A stretch of DNA of 64,000 nt, taken from assembly GCA_963969595.1 (NCBI GenBank), contig OZ018408.1:22565823-22629822 (forward strand), read 5' to 3'. The notes beneath the pieces are model-generated. The model was not told the DNA's origin. It searched no databases and saw only the letters and a list, made by a program, of their open reading frames with translations. This DNA is from Neckera pumila. Taxonomy: Eukaryota > Streptophyta > Bryopsida > Hypnales > Neckeraceae. Positions 37,758-49,087 of the stretch are shown piece after piece; position 1 is the stretch's first letter; every line of letters begins with the position of its first letter. The position numbers and the translations under genes were made by a program.

Positions 37758-38174
37758 CTTTCTGCTTGGACCAGTCCCCACGTCATTGCTCACATGCTCC
37801 AAGTCTTTTGAGGCACGAGGGGTACTTGCGGTATTTTGTGGAGTACGAGTCTGAACTTCCTCTTCCTCGTGATCACTCTCTGTGCGAGAGGAAGTAACAT
37901 CCTTCTCCGAATCGTTGCCCTCCCGTTCCGCGTCGGTTTTAGGGGGTTGCTCGTCTGCTGCATCGTCCTCATCAGCTTCGTTGCCGTCTCCCGGTCCCTC
38001 CTCATCTTCCTCGTCTCCGTCTCCTCCACCTTCCTCATCTTCCTCTTCGTTCTTTTCCTCCTGAGGAACATAGCCTTTGGTATGAATCTGCTCCCATATC
38101 TGTCGAGCGACCAATATTGCCTTAGACTGTGCCTTGGAGTCATAAACAACTTCGATGACCTTGATTTCTTTTGC
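37758..38174 (-). CDS. Exon with acidic tract
   Basis: 139 codons between an acceptor GTGTCAG and a donor AAG|GTCAGT. It starts AKEIKVIEVVYDSKAQSK, continues with WEQIHTKGYVPQEE and then a long Glu/Asp/Gly tract (EDEEGGGDGDEEDEEGPGDG) and a Ser/Thr-rich end. It is likely disordered. Both junctions are phase 0 and give an open joined frame, which supports a real spliced gene. Confidence 0.6.
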
Positions 38175-38262
38175 CTGACACCATTGATGAAGCAAATTTT
38201 AGTGCGATGGACATTGACTGAATTGCGGAGAGAAATGCGGAAGAAAATAGAACGTGGCTTAC

Positions 38263-39603
38263 CAGTCCAAGAGAAGTGAAGTCCGGACTGCCATTCACGT
38301 TGACCATGATCATATTATCGGACATGTGTTTACGGAAAATGGCGATCGCTGAGGCAATTGAGAACCAAGGCATATTTGACCTCCTGTACAATGTGTCTAC
38401 TTCGTCCAGATCTCTGGAGAAATAGACAGCAGACATCTCGACAACGCTCGGGAAGAAATTGTGGAAGCTGCTCGTCGGACCGTGGTTCGGGTCGTAGGCA
38501 AAGAGCATGACCAGATATACAGTGTAATTTGATCCGGTAACTGGATGCGGGAAGCCATCCGCCTTGTCCGGAATGTAATGAACTACATGCCAGTCCCAGA
38601 GGCGGACTTTCATATCTTGCCGCTGCCTCTCCAGGTGTGCGAGAATAGCGTGCAACCCAGCACCATCCGTGATTAGAACTCCTGGGGAACGAGCTCTCAC
38701 AAGGCGTCGATCCGTATCCTTGTATTCGAGGGCATCGAATACCCGGCACAAATTCCGGTTCTCCAGAAATTTTGCACGAGCGTCGCCGCTGGTCATTTTG
38801 AAGAGAAACTAGAAGTACATGTGGGTCTTCGCTTCACCTCGCCATGCCTTTACGGAAGGTTCTGATAGAATCTTGCTGATGTCCTAGCATTTCTCGTCCA
38901 TGACTTTGCAGAGGTAATCTTTTTCGAAGTCCTCGGCAACCCATTTCTCGATCTCCTCTATATGGGCGTGCATGAAATTCTCCCACATCTTTGTCACCGC
39001 CTCTGGACAGTTCTTTGGATCGTGAGTTTTGTTCAAAGCCTTTGTACAACCCTCCAGCCACTCTAGCCCCAACTTGGTGGCCATGCTCTTATCCGTCCAC
39101 CACTCCACTTGCTCCCGGATGATCTTCTTCTCAGCCGCGAATGTATCCCACTCTTGTGCCGTGTAGGGAGAGTACTCTGGCTTCTTGCTCGGAAGGGGGT
39201 GCTGCCTGTAGTGGCACATGAGCTCGTTCTTCATGGCCCTTAGCTTCTTCTCCCGACCTGCTGCCACGACCATCGGAGTGACCGGCATTCCCATGATATC
39301 GAGATTGATAGCCGTTTTCTTCATGCAGACGATTCCCTCCTCCACCTGGCCAGCCAAGTAGTTTAAGTCCTCATCTCGCAATCCCCACAAGGGCTTGAAG
39401 TCCGAGTATGCCAGCGGCTTACGGATGCCCTTTGCTTTCGGTCCGTTACCGTCTGGAAGCTTTCTGCTTAGAAACTCCTTGTCAATCTGAATCCAGCGGT
39501 TGAAGTCCTCATCCTTCTCGATGAAGAGCAGCGGGATTTTTAAATCTGGGTTGTCTACATTCTTGAACCCAGTGAAGATTGAAGACATCACAGCATAGAA
39601 TCC
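38263..39603 (-). CDS. Large central exon with two in-frame TAG codons
   Basis: 447 codons between an acceptor TGATGCAG and a donor CTG|GTAAGC. Recognisable blocks: FYAVMSSIFTGFKN, a Trp-rich helical part (EVEEGIVCMKKT region, WDTFAAEKKIIREQVEWWTD), then AHIEEIEKWVAEDFEKDYL. After the first TAG (38884-38886) the same frame continues DISKILSEPSVKAWRG, then a second TAG (38809-38811), and then a conserved-looking region: VRLWDWHVVHYIP, YLVMLFAYDPNHG, SMPWFSIASAIAIFRKHM-like text. No other stop interrupts it. I do not recognise the fold. It lies directly after the ParB-like region in the same predicted protein. Confidence 0.55.
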
Positions 39604-39676
39604 CTGCATCACAACGCCGACATCGCGGGTTTTAATAGGAGTTCTCAGGAAATCCGCAGTTAATGAAACTACATAT

Positions 39677-39697
39677 CATCGGGATATTTCCCGTTGA
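39677..39697. repeat. Palindrome copy in intron 1
   Basis: ATCGGGATATTTCCCGTTGAT, a few tens of bases upstream of the splice acceptor of the central exon. Confidence 0.65.
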
Positions 39698-39809
39698 TGC
39701 TCTGATTGGAGGTTATGCTCTCAAGAAAGAGAAAAATTTTCACTCAAAGCCTTAGACAACTCAGTTCAGTTGATGGACATTTAGATCTCTCTCGACTAGT
39801 AGGAGGAAT

Positions 39810-40011
39810 ACCATGAGCCTGTATACATTGGGAGTTCTCTTGGTGGTGTATTCAACGGGAGATCTCCCGCTGATTTTAGGGAAGGGAGAACCATTATATA
39901 AGCATTGATTACCATGAGCCTATACACATTGCGACTTCTCTAGGTGGTGATTTCATTGGGAGATCTCTCGCTGATTTTCAGGAAGGGACAACTATCATAC
40001 AAGCATGGATT
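39810..40011. repeat. 101-bp tandem duplication containing the palindrome
   Basis: Two direct 101 bp units (39810-39910 and 39911-40011), each starting ACCATGAGCCT, each carrying one palindrome copy (39853-39873 and 39954-39974) followed by CTGATTTT(A/C)AGG and a closing GCAT(T/G)GATT. They lie in intron 1 of the minus-strand gene. Confidence 0.75.
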
Positions 40012-40035
40012 CTACTGTTGTTCCGTAACACTTAC

Positions 40036-41398
40036 GAGGTACGCTGCTGAGTGCGCTCGTCCTCCATATGACAGGTGAGGGGACCCCATGTCTTTCCACT
40101 TTACTCTAGCGTGCGCAAGCTGCTGTGCGAATCTTTGCTCCTTCTGCTCACCAGCGAGGTTCTGGTTGAGGGCTCTTGAGAGGTGAACGATGTCATTCTT
40201 TTTGGTCTCATATGACGCCCAAATGGGAATGATGTTGAACGTTGAAGCGTCGGCCTTATCGGCCTCACTGATATTGTTATTCTCCACCAAATCCTTATGC
40301 GCTGCAACAGTATGCTGACCACTAATAATGTAGTAGTGCAATTTGGTGGTCATGCTCTCCTTCTTTGGACAGTTCATCCAGAACTCTACCAAGTTCTCCG
40401 GTCCGTATGGTCCTCTCTTTAAAGGCAGAACGGTAATGTATCGGTTCTCCGAGTGGAAATCGTTATCCACGAGAACCTTGTTCTTAATTCCTTTGAGCCG
40501 ACCCTGGTCAATTGCTCTGTATACGAGATCCCCGGCAGTAGCTTTGTGAAGGAACTTGTAGTGCACACGCAGGAGTTCACCTTTGGCATTCGCTAGTGGC
40601 TTCCTGTCCCATTTGTACATTGGCTTAAAAACTTGATTGTTAGAGCTTGTTAATTTCCTTAATTTCACCAGGCTCGAGCTTGCTGACCTCAACCTCTATC
40701 ATGTTCACCGCCTGGGCAATAGTCAGCGGGGAGGCCTTCTTCTTCTTTTTACCCTTGCCCTTTGCATCTGCTTCTTCCACAATCTCATCCCCTGGTCCAC
40801 CCGCTATGGCTTTCCTCTTCTTCTGCTTCTTCTGAGTAGAAGGCGTTGAAGCTGTAGCAACTACGGGCACTATAGAAGTATTGGACTCGCCACGGCTGTC
40901 GTCTATAACGACCCACTCGTTGGCTATCTCCGTTGGTGTCCAGGAATGTGATCCGTCTGGCTTGTCTAGAAATCCTTTTACTGTCATTGTCTCACAAATC
41001 TGTGGATCCATAGTGGCGTAGTCCAGGATCAAGCCGTATGTTCTCGCTTCCTGCTTTTTGGGCACTATTTCCCGAACAATGGCGAGGACGGTACAGTTGT
41101 CGAGTCCTTGCAGCTCCAAGACGTCTAACCCAGTTGTCGTGTGACCCTTGCCATCGAAAGATAGCTTAGGACATATGATCGTTGCTGCTCCTGCTTGGTC
41201 TGTCCACTCAAGGCCCCACGCTGTTACTTTTCGGCAGCAACGAAACACAACTCCGGGAATGTTGTCACCGATGTACTGGAACGCATGCACCACTGAGTCG
41301 ATGAACTTGTATAGCCTGATGGGTGACAATTCGGGAGGCAGTTCGTTCGATGTATTCGCTCTGTGCAATGCCACATGATTGTCAGGCGGCCGATTCAT
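40036..41398 (-). CDS. First coding exon with ParB/Srx-like GQH region
   Basis: ATG at 41398 opens about 250 codons with a structured N-terminal half (YKFIDSVVHAFQYIGDNIPG, VTAWGLEWTDQ, VLAIVREIVPKK) and then a Lys-rich basic patch (AKGKGKKKKKASPL, a possible nuclear signal). Near 40645-40655 the frame shifts by one base. In the new frame there is SNNQVFKPMYKWDRKPL, then YYIISGQHTVAAHKDL (about 40290-40335). GxH/GQH followed by A-x-x-K resembles the signature of ParB/sulfiredoxin-fold proteins (GxHRxxA). RALNQNLAGEQKEQRFAQQL follows. The exon ends at donor CTC|GTAAGT. The ParB-like reading rests on this motif alone. The frameshift or an unusual tiny intron means this copy may be inactive. Confidence 0.5.
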
Positions 41399-41937
41399 GC
41401 TTGCACCTGTTAGTTTTCATCGGGATTAATCCCGTTGATAGTCCTTGCCGTCGGACTCTACATCGTTCCTTGACTGCATCCGTTCACCATATTTAATGGG
41501 AGATCTCCCGATGATTCTTGTTATTGGATGACGGCTGAATCAGCAACTTTCTTATGACACTGATCTCTCTTTTGCTATTGCACTATTTATTATTTTTGCA
41601 AAAAATCAACGGGAAATCTCCCGTTGATTTCCTATTTTTACAGACCATTCTCAATTTACAGTGCATACTATACTGTCGACAGAAACCGTAGGATCCTTGA
41701 GTTGCGGTTCAACTTCAATGTGGTCATTCCACTTCCTCATTTCCTTGAGCACTTTAGTTAGAATCTACTATGATTATCGGAAGAATTCCCGCTGTTTTTT
41801 ATCGGTAGATCTCCCGCTGTTTTTTGGTTCGTTGTTTCGCTTTCTGCTCTATGATTTCCCATTCGATTGCGCGGTTATAGGGCATTTTCAAATTTCTACG
41901 TGTACTCTGGACTACTGTGCTTACTATAGTGAATTAC
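41399..41937. other. 5' flank of the minus-strand gene with five palindromes
   Basis: Copies at about 41418-41439, 41495-41515, 41606-41628, 41775-41795 and 41800-41820. A CTAACAG acceptor-like site just before the ATG suggests a 5' untranslated intron. The density of sites immediately upstream of the start codon makes a regulatory role plausible. Confidence 0.5.
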
Positions 41938-42204
41938 AAACAAACAAACAAACAAACGACCACAATAACAAGCAACAAACACAAACAACCACAACATTAA
42001 ACAACTAGTACACCGCTGACAAATACAAAAATCGTTGAGGAACAAACAACCACAAAAACGCAATCAAACAATCATACAACCACAGTAACAACCACAGAAA
42101 CAACCACAAAAACGCAAACAACCACAAAAACGCAATGAAACAAACATACAACCATAGTATCGACCACAGAAACAACCAGCAAACAAAAACAACCACAAAA
42201 CATT
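41938..42204. repeat. CAACCACAA low-complexity tract
   Basis: Degenerate repeats of ACAACCACAAAAACGCAA and similar over about 265 bp. The plus strand is almost free of T and G. A second tract of the same composition lies at 42684-42866. Open frames on the complementary strand (Val/Cys/Leu/Phe-rich) are artefacts of this composition. Confidence 0.65.
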
Positions 42205-42263
42205 AGGAAAAAGTTGAACCCTAGAAGAGGCCGTGAGACCTGAGAACGCAGGGAACGCAAGCC

Positions 42264-42304
42264 AAAAAAAAAAAAAAAAAAAATTTTTTTTTTTTTTTTT
42301 TTTT
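42264..42304. repeat. Poly(A)/poly(T) junction
   Basis: A run of about 19 A followed directly by about 21 T, a simple inverted repeat that could extrude as a hairpin. An AT-only simple repeat (TTATTATTTTT units) follows at about 42475-42600. Confidence 0.6.
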
Positions 42305-42683
42305 CTTTGCGACAGCGAACTGCAGACGCGGAATAGCGCGGAACAGCAGGGAACAGTGTAGCTGAACTGCTTAAAAAAACATTAAATTTTTTTTTTATTA
42401 AAATAAATTCAAAATTACAAAATTTTCAGATCTGACATGGCACTACACATGCCATGTCAGACTGCAATCATTACAATTTTTATTATTTTATTATTTTTTA
42501 TTATTTTTTATTATTTTTTATTATTTTTTATTAATATTTTATTAATATTTTAATATTTTTTATTTTTTAAATATTTTTTAAATATTTTTTAATTGTAAAT
42601 CACTGTTGAGTTCCCTTGAGTTCCCTGGAGGGGAGGCTTACACTACGAAGCAGCCCCTTCCAGGGTTCATTTTTTTCCTAATG

Positions 42684-42866
42684 ACACAAACAACCACGAA
42701 ATTGCAATCACAGAAAAAACAACAAAAGCGATAACAACCACAGATTGAAACAACAAGCAACCATAAAAACAAGCACAAAAACAACCATGAAAACAACAAC
42801 CACAATATAACAAACAAACAACTACAAAAACGCTCACAAATAAACAACAGACAACCACAAATTAAA
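42684..42866. repeat. Second CAACCACAA tract
   Basis: Same composition as 41938-42204, including AACAACCACAA and ACAAACAAC units. Confidence 0.6.
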
Positions 42867-44488
42867 CAATTAACATAATCTTACGAGTCATTCCAGAATG
42901 CTTCGGTTACTTCGGTTGCCGATGATGTTGCCATGAGGATCTCCTCGTGCCGCCAGAAGATGGTGCTACTCGTCGAGAAGGACCCCCCCGCCTCGTTTTT
43001 CGTTGTTCACTACTTCCTGCACAGTCCAAAGTTTGGCTTAACACACGTTGAATAACCCCTCCAAAATACACCCCACACACATCCCTACACACCGCGCACA
43101 AAGCTACCCATACCACGCACAGGTTTCAGCATAGCACGAACAGGTTTGAAACGCACACAACGGACAGATACCTAACCCATAACACACACCCAAAATTCAA
43201 ATTTTGACCGCCACAGCATCAACCCTGTCATTCAACCAGAGTTCATCTCAATTGAACTATGACCTCGTAAATCGTTGTCTTACAAAAGACAAAAACGAAG
43301 AAAACACTCCAGTCTCAACTGCGCTGCAATTGACGTAATTTCTCGCTGCCAATTTCTTGCTCCACCTCTACTTCAAAAAAAAACAAATATCCGAGGCAGA
43401 AGAAGATGCAATGCTCCCAATGTGCAAAAGACATTACATTGCTAGACGACTGTCAGTATCGGTACTGCTTGACCAGTTACTCAATAAAAGATTACTGAAC
43501 TGACTTAAAACCTAGTTATCTTTTTAGTGCAGAGCAAGCCAACATCCCTTCAGACATCTCATGACATCGCGTCTCTGATTTTTGTAGTGAGTGCCTCACA
43601 CAGACAACCTGCTTGTTCAAAATTACAATCTGCTCCTACAACGCATAAATGGAGTGCTCATACCTTGCGGGCGCGCGGAACTCTCCAACTCCACGACGGC
43701 AGCAGGGTGTCAATGCAAGGTGGCCGCGCCCCAACTCCGATATCGGAGGACAGAACTAGCGCGTAGCGGGCCGGACTCAGGGTGCCTGCGACAATGCCTA
43801 AGCGGGTGAAACTCCAGGGTGGCTGCGACGCCTAGACGCGAACACCCACAAGATCCTCCGCAAAGCCTCTGAACCGCGCAAAACTGTCAATCGGTATCGC
43901 GTCAAACCGCTGTCGCAAAACAATGAGAACAATTGCCACCGCGCGAGCCGCTCACGTTGCAACGGGAGAAAACAATGACGGCGCTTCGTGGGAGAGCATG
44001 GGAGGAGGACCCTGAGCAACGGGAGAAGGCAACAGGGCGCGGCAATGATGGCGCGCCGCCTGCAGGGGGGCTGCTCTGACAAGGTGGGATGAATTGACCT
44101 CGGGCAATCTGGGGTCATCATGAATGGGATCCTACTTACTATGTAAGTAGGGGGTAATAAGCTGAAATTACTGCGAGGGGGTGGGGGGGTAATCTCATAC
44201 GTGGCAAAATCATGTAGCCATTTGGGGATGGAAAGAGTTTTCATCTACGAGTTCATTCAAATCTAATGATTTCATTTCAATTTTGTTCATTACTAGCTAT
44301 CACTTGATACCGACATTGTCATTTTTTTACCCCCAAAAAAGTTAAAAAATAAATAGTAAGTTCTAAACGTTCACCAATAGATGAAATTTTGTTGCCCAAA
44401 AAAAAAAGGTAATATAGTGAAGTTACTGCGAGGGGATGAAATACCCTAAAATAGGTAGGGGCTCCAGTCATCACGTTTTCTACAACCT
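42867..44488. other. Central region with a GC-rich block
   Basis: About 43640-44250 is GC- and CpG-rich compared with its flanks and has open frames on both strands without recognisable motifs. It may contain the promoter or first untranslated exons of the minus-strand gene. No palindromes were noticed here. Confidence 0.35.
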
Positions 44489-45500
44489 TTAACCCCTAAA
44501 TGCCCAAGGCACGCAATTTGGGTGTCCACAATATTCAAAAGTTAAATTAAAATCTAGCAAACCTACTATTCTTAGTAGTTTCTATTTTTTGAATATTCTT
44601 TGTAGAAGTCTACTTTTAGCATCAAAAACCTAATATGAAAAATGCAATCCATATTTTTTATTTTCTGATTTGAGATTTTGTACGAGGGTGTCCACTGCAA
44701 TTTGCAAATGAAAATTAAGCGTTTTCCTCTTCAAAATTTTTTTCCTAAATTATTAGCTCAAATTTCTGATTTAAAGAATAAAAAATCTAAATCCAAACTG
44801 CAGCCAATCATTTTTAGTTACAGAGATTCAAAGCCAAGAATTCTAGTCATTACAAGTGAGTCAATTGCAAAAGTACTTGGTTTCTTCCCACTAAATGCAC
44901 ATGTCTTGCAATCTATATGGTCAAAGTTTCAAAGAATTCTTTGACACATTCTTAACCCCTAAGTGCTCGAGTGACCATTTTATGGTCGTTGTTTGACTTT
45001 AGGCCAAATTTTCGGCCAAAAAAAAAACTTTGTTTCAACTTTTTTTTTTTTTCCTCCAAAATATTGGGTTGTTTGACAATATTTATACTCAAAATTCAGA
45101 TCGCTACGATCAAACAAAAATTATATTAAGAGAAAAAGCACAAAGTGTACAGTTTTGCCTAGTGTTGAAAAACTTACTATTTGGAGAAAGTATTGGTGTT
45201 ATCATTATTAGATCTCATGCATTTTTACACAAACCAATAGAAACCACAATTTTGACCAATCAAAAAAAAATTCAAATGCTAAAAATAGAAATTGTATTTT
45301 TGGTGAATTTTTGAAGTTATATCTTCAAAATTCATTTAAAAATAATCTAAAAGTCAGTTTATAATTTTGACCGTACAGATGCTTTCTATTTTTTGTGCTT
45401 CACATTATCTTCTTTGATGCAAACTTCAAAAAAGTTTTAGAACTTATATTTTATAACACGTTTGTATTTTGTCCAAACCCCTTGGACTTTTAGGGGTTAA
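44489..45500. mobile_element. piggyBac-like element(s), possibly nested
   Basis: A left end TTAACCCCTAAATGCCCAAG at 44489 and a second left end TTAACCCCTAAGTGCTCG at 44952 are followed by one right end (CTTTTAGGGGTTAA) at 45500. Either one element spans 44489-45500 (1012 bp) or a 549 bp element (44952-45500) abuts a fragment. The interior is AT-rich and non-coding. It is a different subfamily from the ~930 bp copies. Confidence 0.6.
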
Positions 45501-46178
45501 AGAAGTCTAGTATAAGATCCTATTGCTAGAGTGCCAAAAAAATAATTTCTTATGTTCAGGGTCTCTTTGCTATAGACATGGCAAGTTAAGAATGGTTTTG
45601 ACAGAAAACGCCCTTCGTCTTCTAGGGTTTAAAGTGAAGAAAACAAGTTTCGCAGCACCTTCTATGACTACTATTTTTCACTTTCAATGTTCTTAACTTT
45701 ATATTCTTACATCCAAGCTTTTGCATTGAGAACTTTTCATATGGTCTGAAATTGAGTTTTGAATGTAGAACTGGAAATGTAGGGAAAAAGCACATCATTT
45801 CTATCATCCATGGAAGGGGTCATGAAAGGTGTGTCCAAGATAATTGAACAAAAAAATAACTCATTAACAACTCTAAGATAGAATTGAATGAAGGAAATTG
45901 CAACGGTGAGATTGTTCTACCAAGCATATCTGACAAAGTCATTAATTATTTCTTGAGAAATTGTAATATGGATTGCATTTGAAAATGAATCGTACAAGTT
46001 AATTTTTTCTAAGACATGTGTAGATGACCCCCCCCCCAAAAAAAAAACTACAAACTCCTCATATTAATCCAAATGCAATGCATCAAGGCTTCCATGTACA
46101 CAAAAACGTAATCTTCTAGAAAACAAATTTAGAAAATTATTTTTAAATTCACTTTATATTAATTTCTTACATAACCTT
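45501..46178. other. AT-rich interval inside the giant unit
   Basis: No gene or palindrome recognised. Some text (about 45610-45730 and 45895-46130) resembles internal parts of the TTAA-bounded elements, so this may be another decayed copy. Confidence 0.35.
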
Positions 46179-46330
46179 GAGCCGTGAACCCTAAGCCGTA
46201 AACCCTTCTTTTGGATAACACAAAACCCAAACCCAGAACCCCTAAACCCTTTTTAGTAGCCAAAAATTGGAGATAGTTTCCTTAACAAAAGATTAAAGCT
46301 TATTTAAAAGAAAAAGAACCCTAAACCGAA
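46179..46330. repeat. Degenerate telomere-like repeats
   Basis: Scattered AACCCTAAG, GTAAACCC, AAACCCAAACCC and CCCCTAAACCC units, then GAACCCTAAACCG near 46317. These are decayed CCCTAAA-type plant telomere repeats in the same orientation as the cluster at 46701. Confidence 0.55.
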
Positions 46331-46700
46331 AATGGAATTACATGTAGTTCATCTCTATAAACGAATATATGTATTTGCCTTTAAAAATAATAGAAAAGAT
46401 AGATTACAATGCTATACTTATTATTAGGTACTATAGAACTTTATAACAAAGAAAAGGTTTTTAATTTCTTTTTTCTTTTGGCCCAACCAACCACCCTCTA
46501 AGCTTGTACTAAGTATATCAAAAGGGAGTACTGAAGGCTTCAATATAATAGAAATTATATCGAGCAGTGTACCAACCGTGAATTAGTAGGATTTATGGTA
46601 TAAAGTTCAGCAAATCCACTTAGCAACACATCGAGTACATTTACAGTTGCTTTGAAAAAGCTAAAAAACCTCCATTTTCAAGTCAGTGAACAAAAATCTG

Positions 46701-46753
46701 TAACCCCAAACCCCAAATCCTAAACCCTAAACCCTAAACCCTAAACCCTAAAC
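46701..46753. repeat. Interstitial telomeric repeat (CCCTAAA)n
   Basis: Two degenerate CCCCAAA units lead into at least four perfect CCCTAAA units ending at 46753, directly joined to the interior of a piggyBac-like element. CCCTAAA is the canonical plant telomere repeat. Confidence 0.85.
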
Positions 46754-47635
46754 TGCCATTTCTAGTACAAGTACCAAATTTTTGAAAAATATCATTTTTT
46801 GACACATGTAACCGTAGGATCTTGAATTACTCTAATTTGAGAATATGTGGAAAAATATTCAGAAATTTTCACCGTGTAGATTGCACGATAATAGCATTTG
46901 AAGTGGCAAAAATCCTTTTTTGACCACTGCGAAAATCCGGGCAGCTGCACTTCACAAGGTCAGATCGTTATGAAAAAATGTCCAAAATGGTTGTGCTTCT
47001 TTTATTTCATTCATTAGGGCAAGTTGGCTACATACATAAAAAAGTTCAGATCATTTGGAGTTGTGCAACATATAGGAAGAAAATAGTAAGTAGAAAGAGT
47101 AGAGAATCATTCAAAATACTAAATTGTTAATAAATAAGTTATAAAATTAAAAAATTCCAATCCAAATGGTTGAATTGTTATTATAAACAATCTACATCCA
47201 ATAGCATTATTTTTTTTCAAAAATATTGAAATTTCAGTAAAATAAAGGACTTCAAAGTTATTTTTGGTGTAGGAATTCCATAACTGCCCGCAAACTAAAA
47301 AGCCTCATAACTTTTTTTTTCAACTATTGAAATGCAATGATTCAAAGCTTTTTGAGTACATATAAATCTGAAGAACAAATTTCAAATTTTATTTTTATTT
47401 AAAAGTGTTTTTTTCAGGTCTGTCCAAACTGCCCGAGTTGAAAAAAAAGTAACATATTATGCAATAACTTTTTACTCATATTTTAGAACGTCATGAAATT
47501 TGTGCATATGAAAGATATTTCTAGTACCCACATTGTATTAAAATTCCAGCCCAAAATATGCAAAGCTCCACTCTCACGTACCTGCCCAAAAAAGTTATAA
47601 GTCGGTCAAACGCAGTCCGGTCCTTTAGGAGTTAA
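46754..47635. mobile_element. 5'-truncated piggyBac-like element joined to telomeric repeat
   Basis: Begins with the family-internal text ACTGCCATTTCTAGTACAAG, which in intact copies lies about 50 bp inside the left end, and runs to a normal right end GGTCCTTTAGGAGTTAA (TTAA 47632-47635). The missing terminus is replaced by (CCCTAAA)n. Confidence 0.75.
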
Positions 47636-48689
47636 TGTGGAGTCCTGATCCCAAGAAATGCCAATCCCGCAGCTTCAACGGATCCTCTACAGCGATGATG
47701 AATGTTGCACAGTTGTTGAATCTGAATGAGATTCGAATTCAAAGACCGCACGTTTCCCTTTGCTAAACTCAAAGGCCTCGAATTTCGTGTAGAGGCACTC
47801 ACGCGCGGCATTTCTGCATTCAATAAATTGGAATGAACAAGAATGCAGTCAACATTCCATAATAATGACCGCATCTCAAGATTCTGCCTGGACACAATAG
47901 TGCACGGCTTTGAAGAGTGCACGTGTAGGTGGATCCTGTCCAAGTGAAAGCGGGAAACTGGAGCTCCCACGTCTAGCCCAATATTGCGAATCCTCTGCTG
48001 TATTTTCTCCCTTTTCGCCGGCAGGAGTTCACGTGAGTGAGGAATGCCAATCGAGGAGCGTGGACACGGAGCTCTTGAGAAGTGACAGCGCTTGTGGGTC
48101 GTCGGGAGCTTGGCGATCCGTCGCGGTCCTTCATTTCTTCTCTAGGTATGAATTGCTTGAATCCCTACTTCCTCAAGTGCAGATCATCCAGAGCAGTTCA
48201 GTGGTTCGTGGGCAGTAGTGAATTTGTGAAGGAATAGTAACGAGGCAATTGATAGCAGCAGTGACGAAGGGCCGGAAGGTCGACTTCTACAATTAACTAA
48301 ATCCGTTCGCAAATCAGGATTTGTTAGTTTGATCTATGAACAACAGTAGCGTATCGCATGAGTGCTGTTTGGTGAATTTGGATTAGTGTGCGCCATCTTG
48401 AAGTAGTACAGCGTACTACCGTTTGCTTCGTCTTGGCATACTGCTGTAAGCGGCACTGCGCAGATCACTAGCAATGGCAGTTTCGAATGATAGTTTCTGA
48501 TGTGATGATTGGCCTTAGTCACTGCGTCAATGGACCAATAGACAAATTTATAAACCGTGACATTGTAGACATCATCCTCCCGTATAGTATGCGTCCGTAG
48601 ACTACGAGTATACACAATGTACGTAGTCAATGCTGTATATGTACGCCGGGATGCTCCGGCATCTGATGATCTCCTTTCTCTCGTTTATT
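47636..48689. other. Upstream region of the plus-strand gene
   Basis: Mixed composition and no recognisable protein. It may hold promoter and untranslated exons of the gene starting at 49088. Confidence 0.3.
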
Positions 48690-48837
48690 TCATCGGGAGA
48701 TCTCCCGCTGTTTTCAGCAGGAGAAATCCCGCTGTTTTCATCGGGAGATCTCCCGCTGTTTCCATCCGGAGATTTCCCGCTGTTTCCATCGGGAGATTTC
48801 CCGTTGTTGCCATCGGGAGATTTCCCGTTGTTTTTAT
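48690..48837. repeat. Tandem array of six palindromes
   Basis: Six units of about 24-25 bp, each CATCGGGAGATCTCCCGCTG or a close variant (GGAGAAATCCCGC, GGAGATTTCCCGT) followed by TTTTC or TTTCC. It lies about 250 bp upstream of the predicted start of the transposase-like gene, suggesting an operator-like or maintenance role. Confidence 0.8.
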
Positions 48838-49087
48838 GAGCTGCCCTGAGTTGGTCAGTGTGGGACATTATACATGATAGGAGCTACCCTTAACCTTAGT
48901 CCACCGCAAGCGGAGTTGCAATCCTCCCAAATGATTGAGTCAGGTGATAAATGAGCACATCAATCCTTGCTGTCGGCGTCGTGTGCGTAGTACATTTTTG
49001 ACTTATATTCTGATATTCTTGTCTCCAGGATCACTCTTCATTCCCTGGTTCTACTTTATTGCTTCTGGCTCCAGAGAGTTAGTGACA

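Noticed and set aside
42005..42260. Val/Cys/Leu/Phe-rich 'membrane protein' frames on the minus strand
   Set aside because: They are the translation of the CAACCACAA low-complexity tract.
43798..44244. 148-codon minus-strand frame
   Set aside because: Pro/Arg/Leu-rich low complexity in a GC-rich, probably promoter-proximal block; no family motif.
44489..44952. A separate complete piggyBac-like element ending at 44952
   Set aside because: The TTAACCCC at 44952 is a left-type end in the same orientation, so it cannot serve as the right end of an element starting at 44489.
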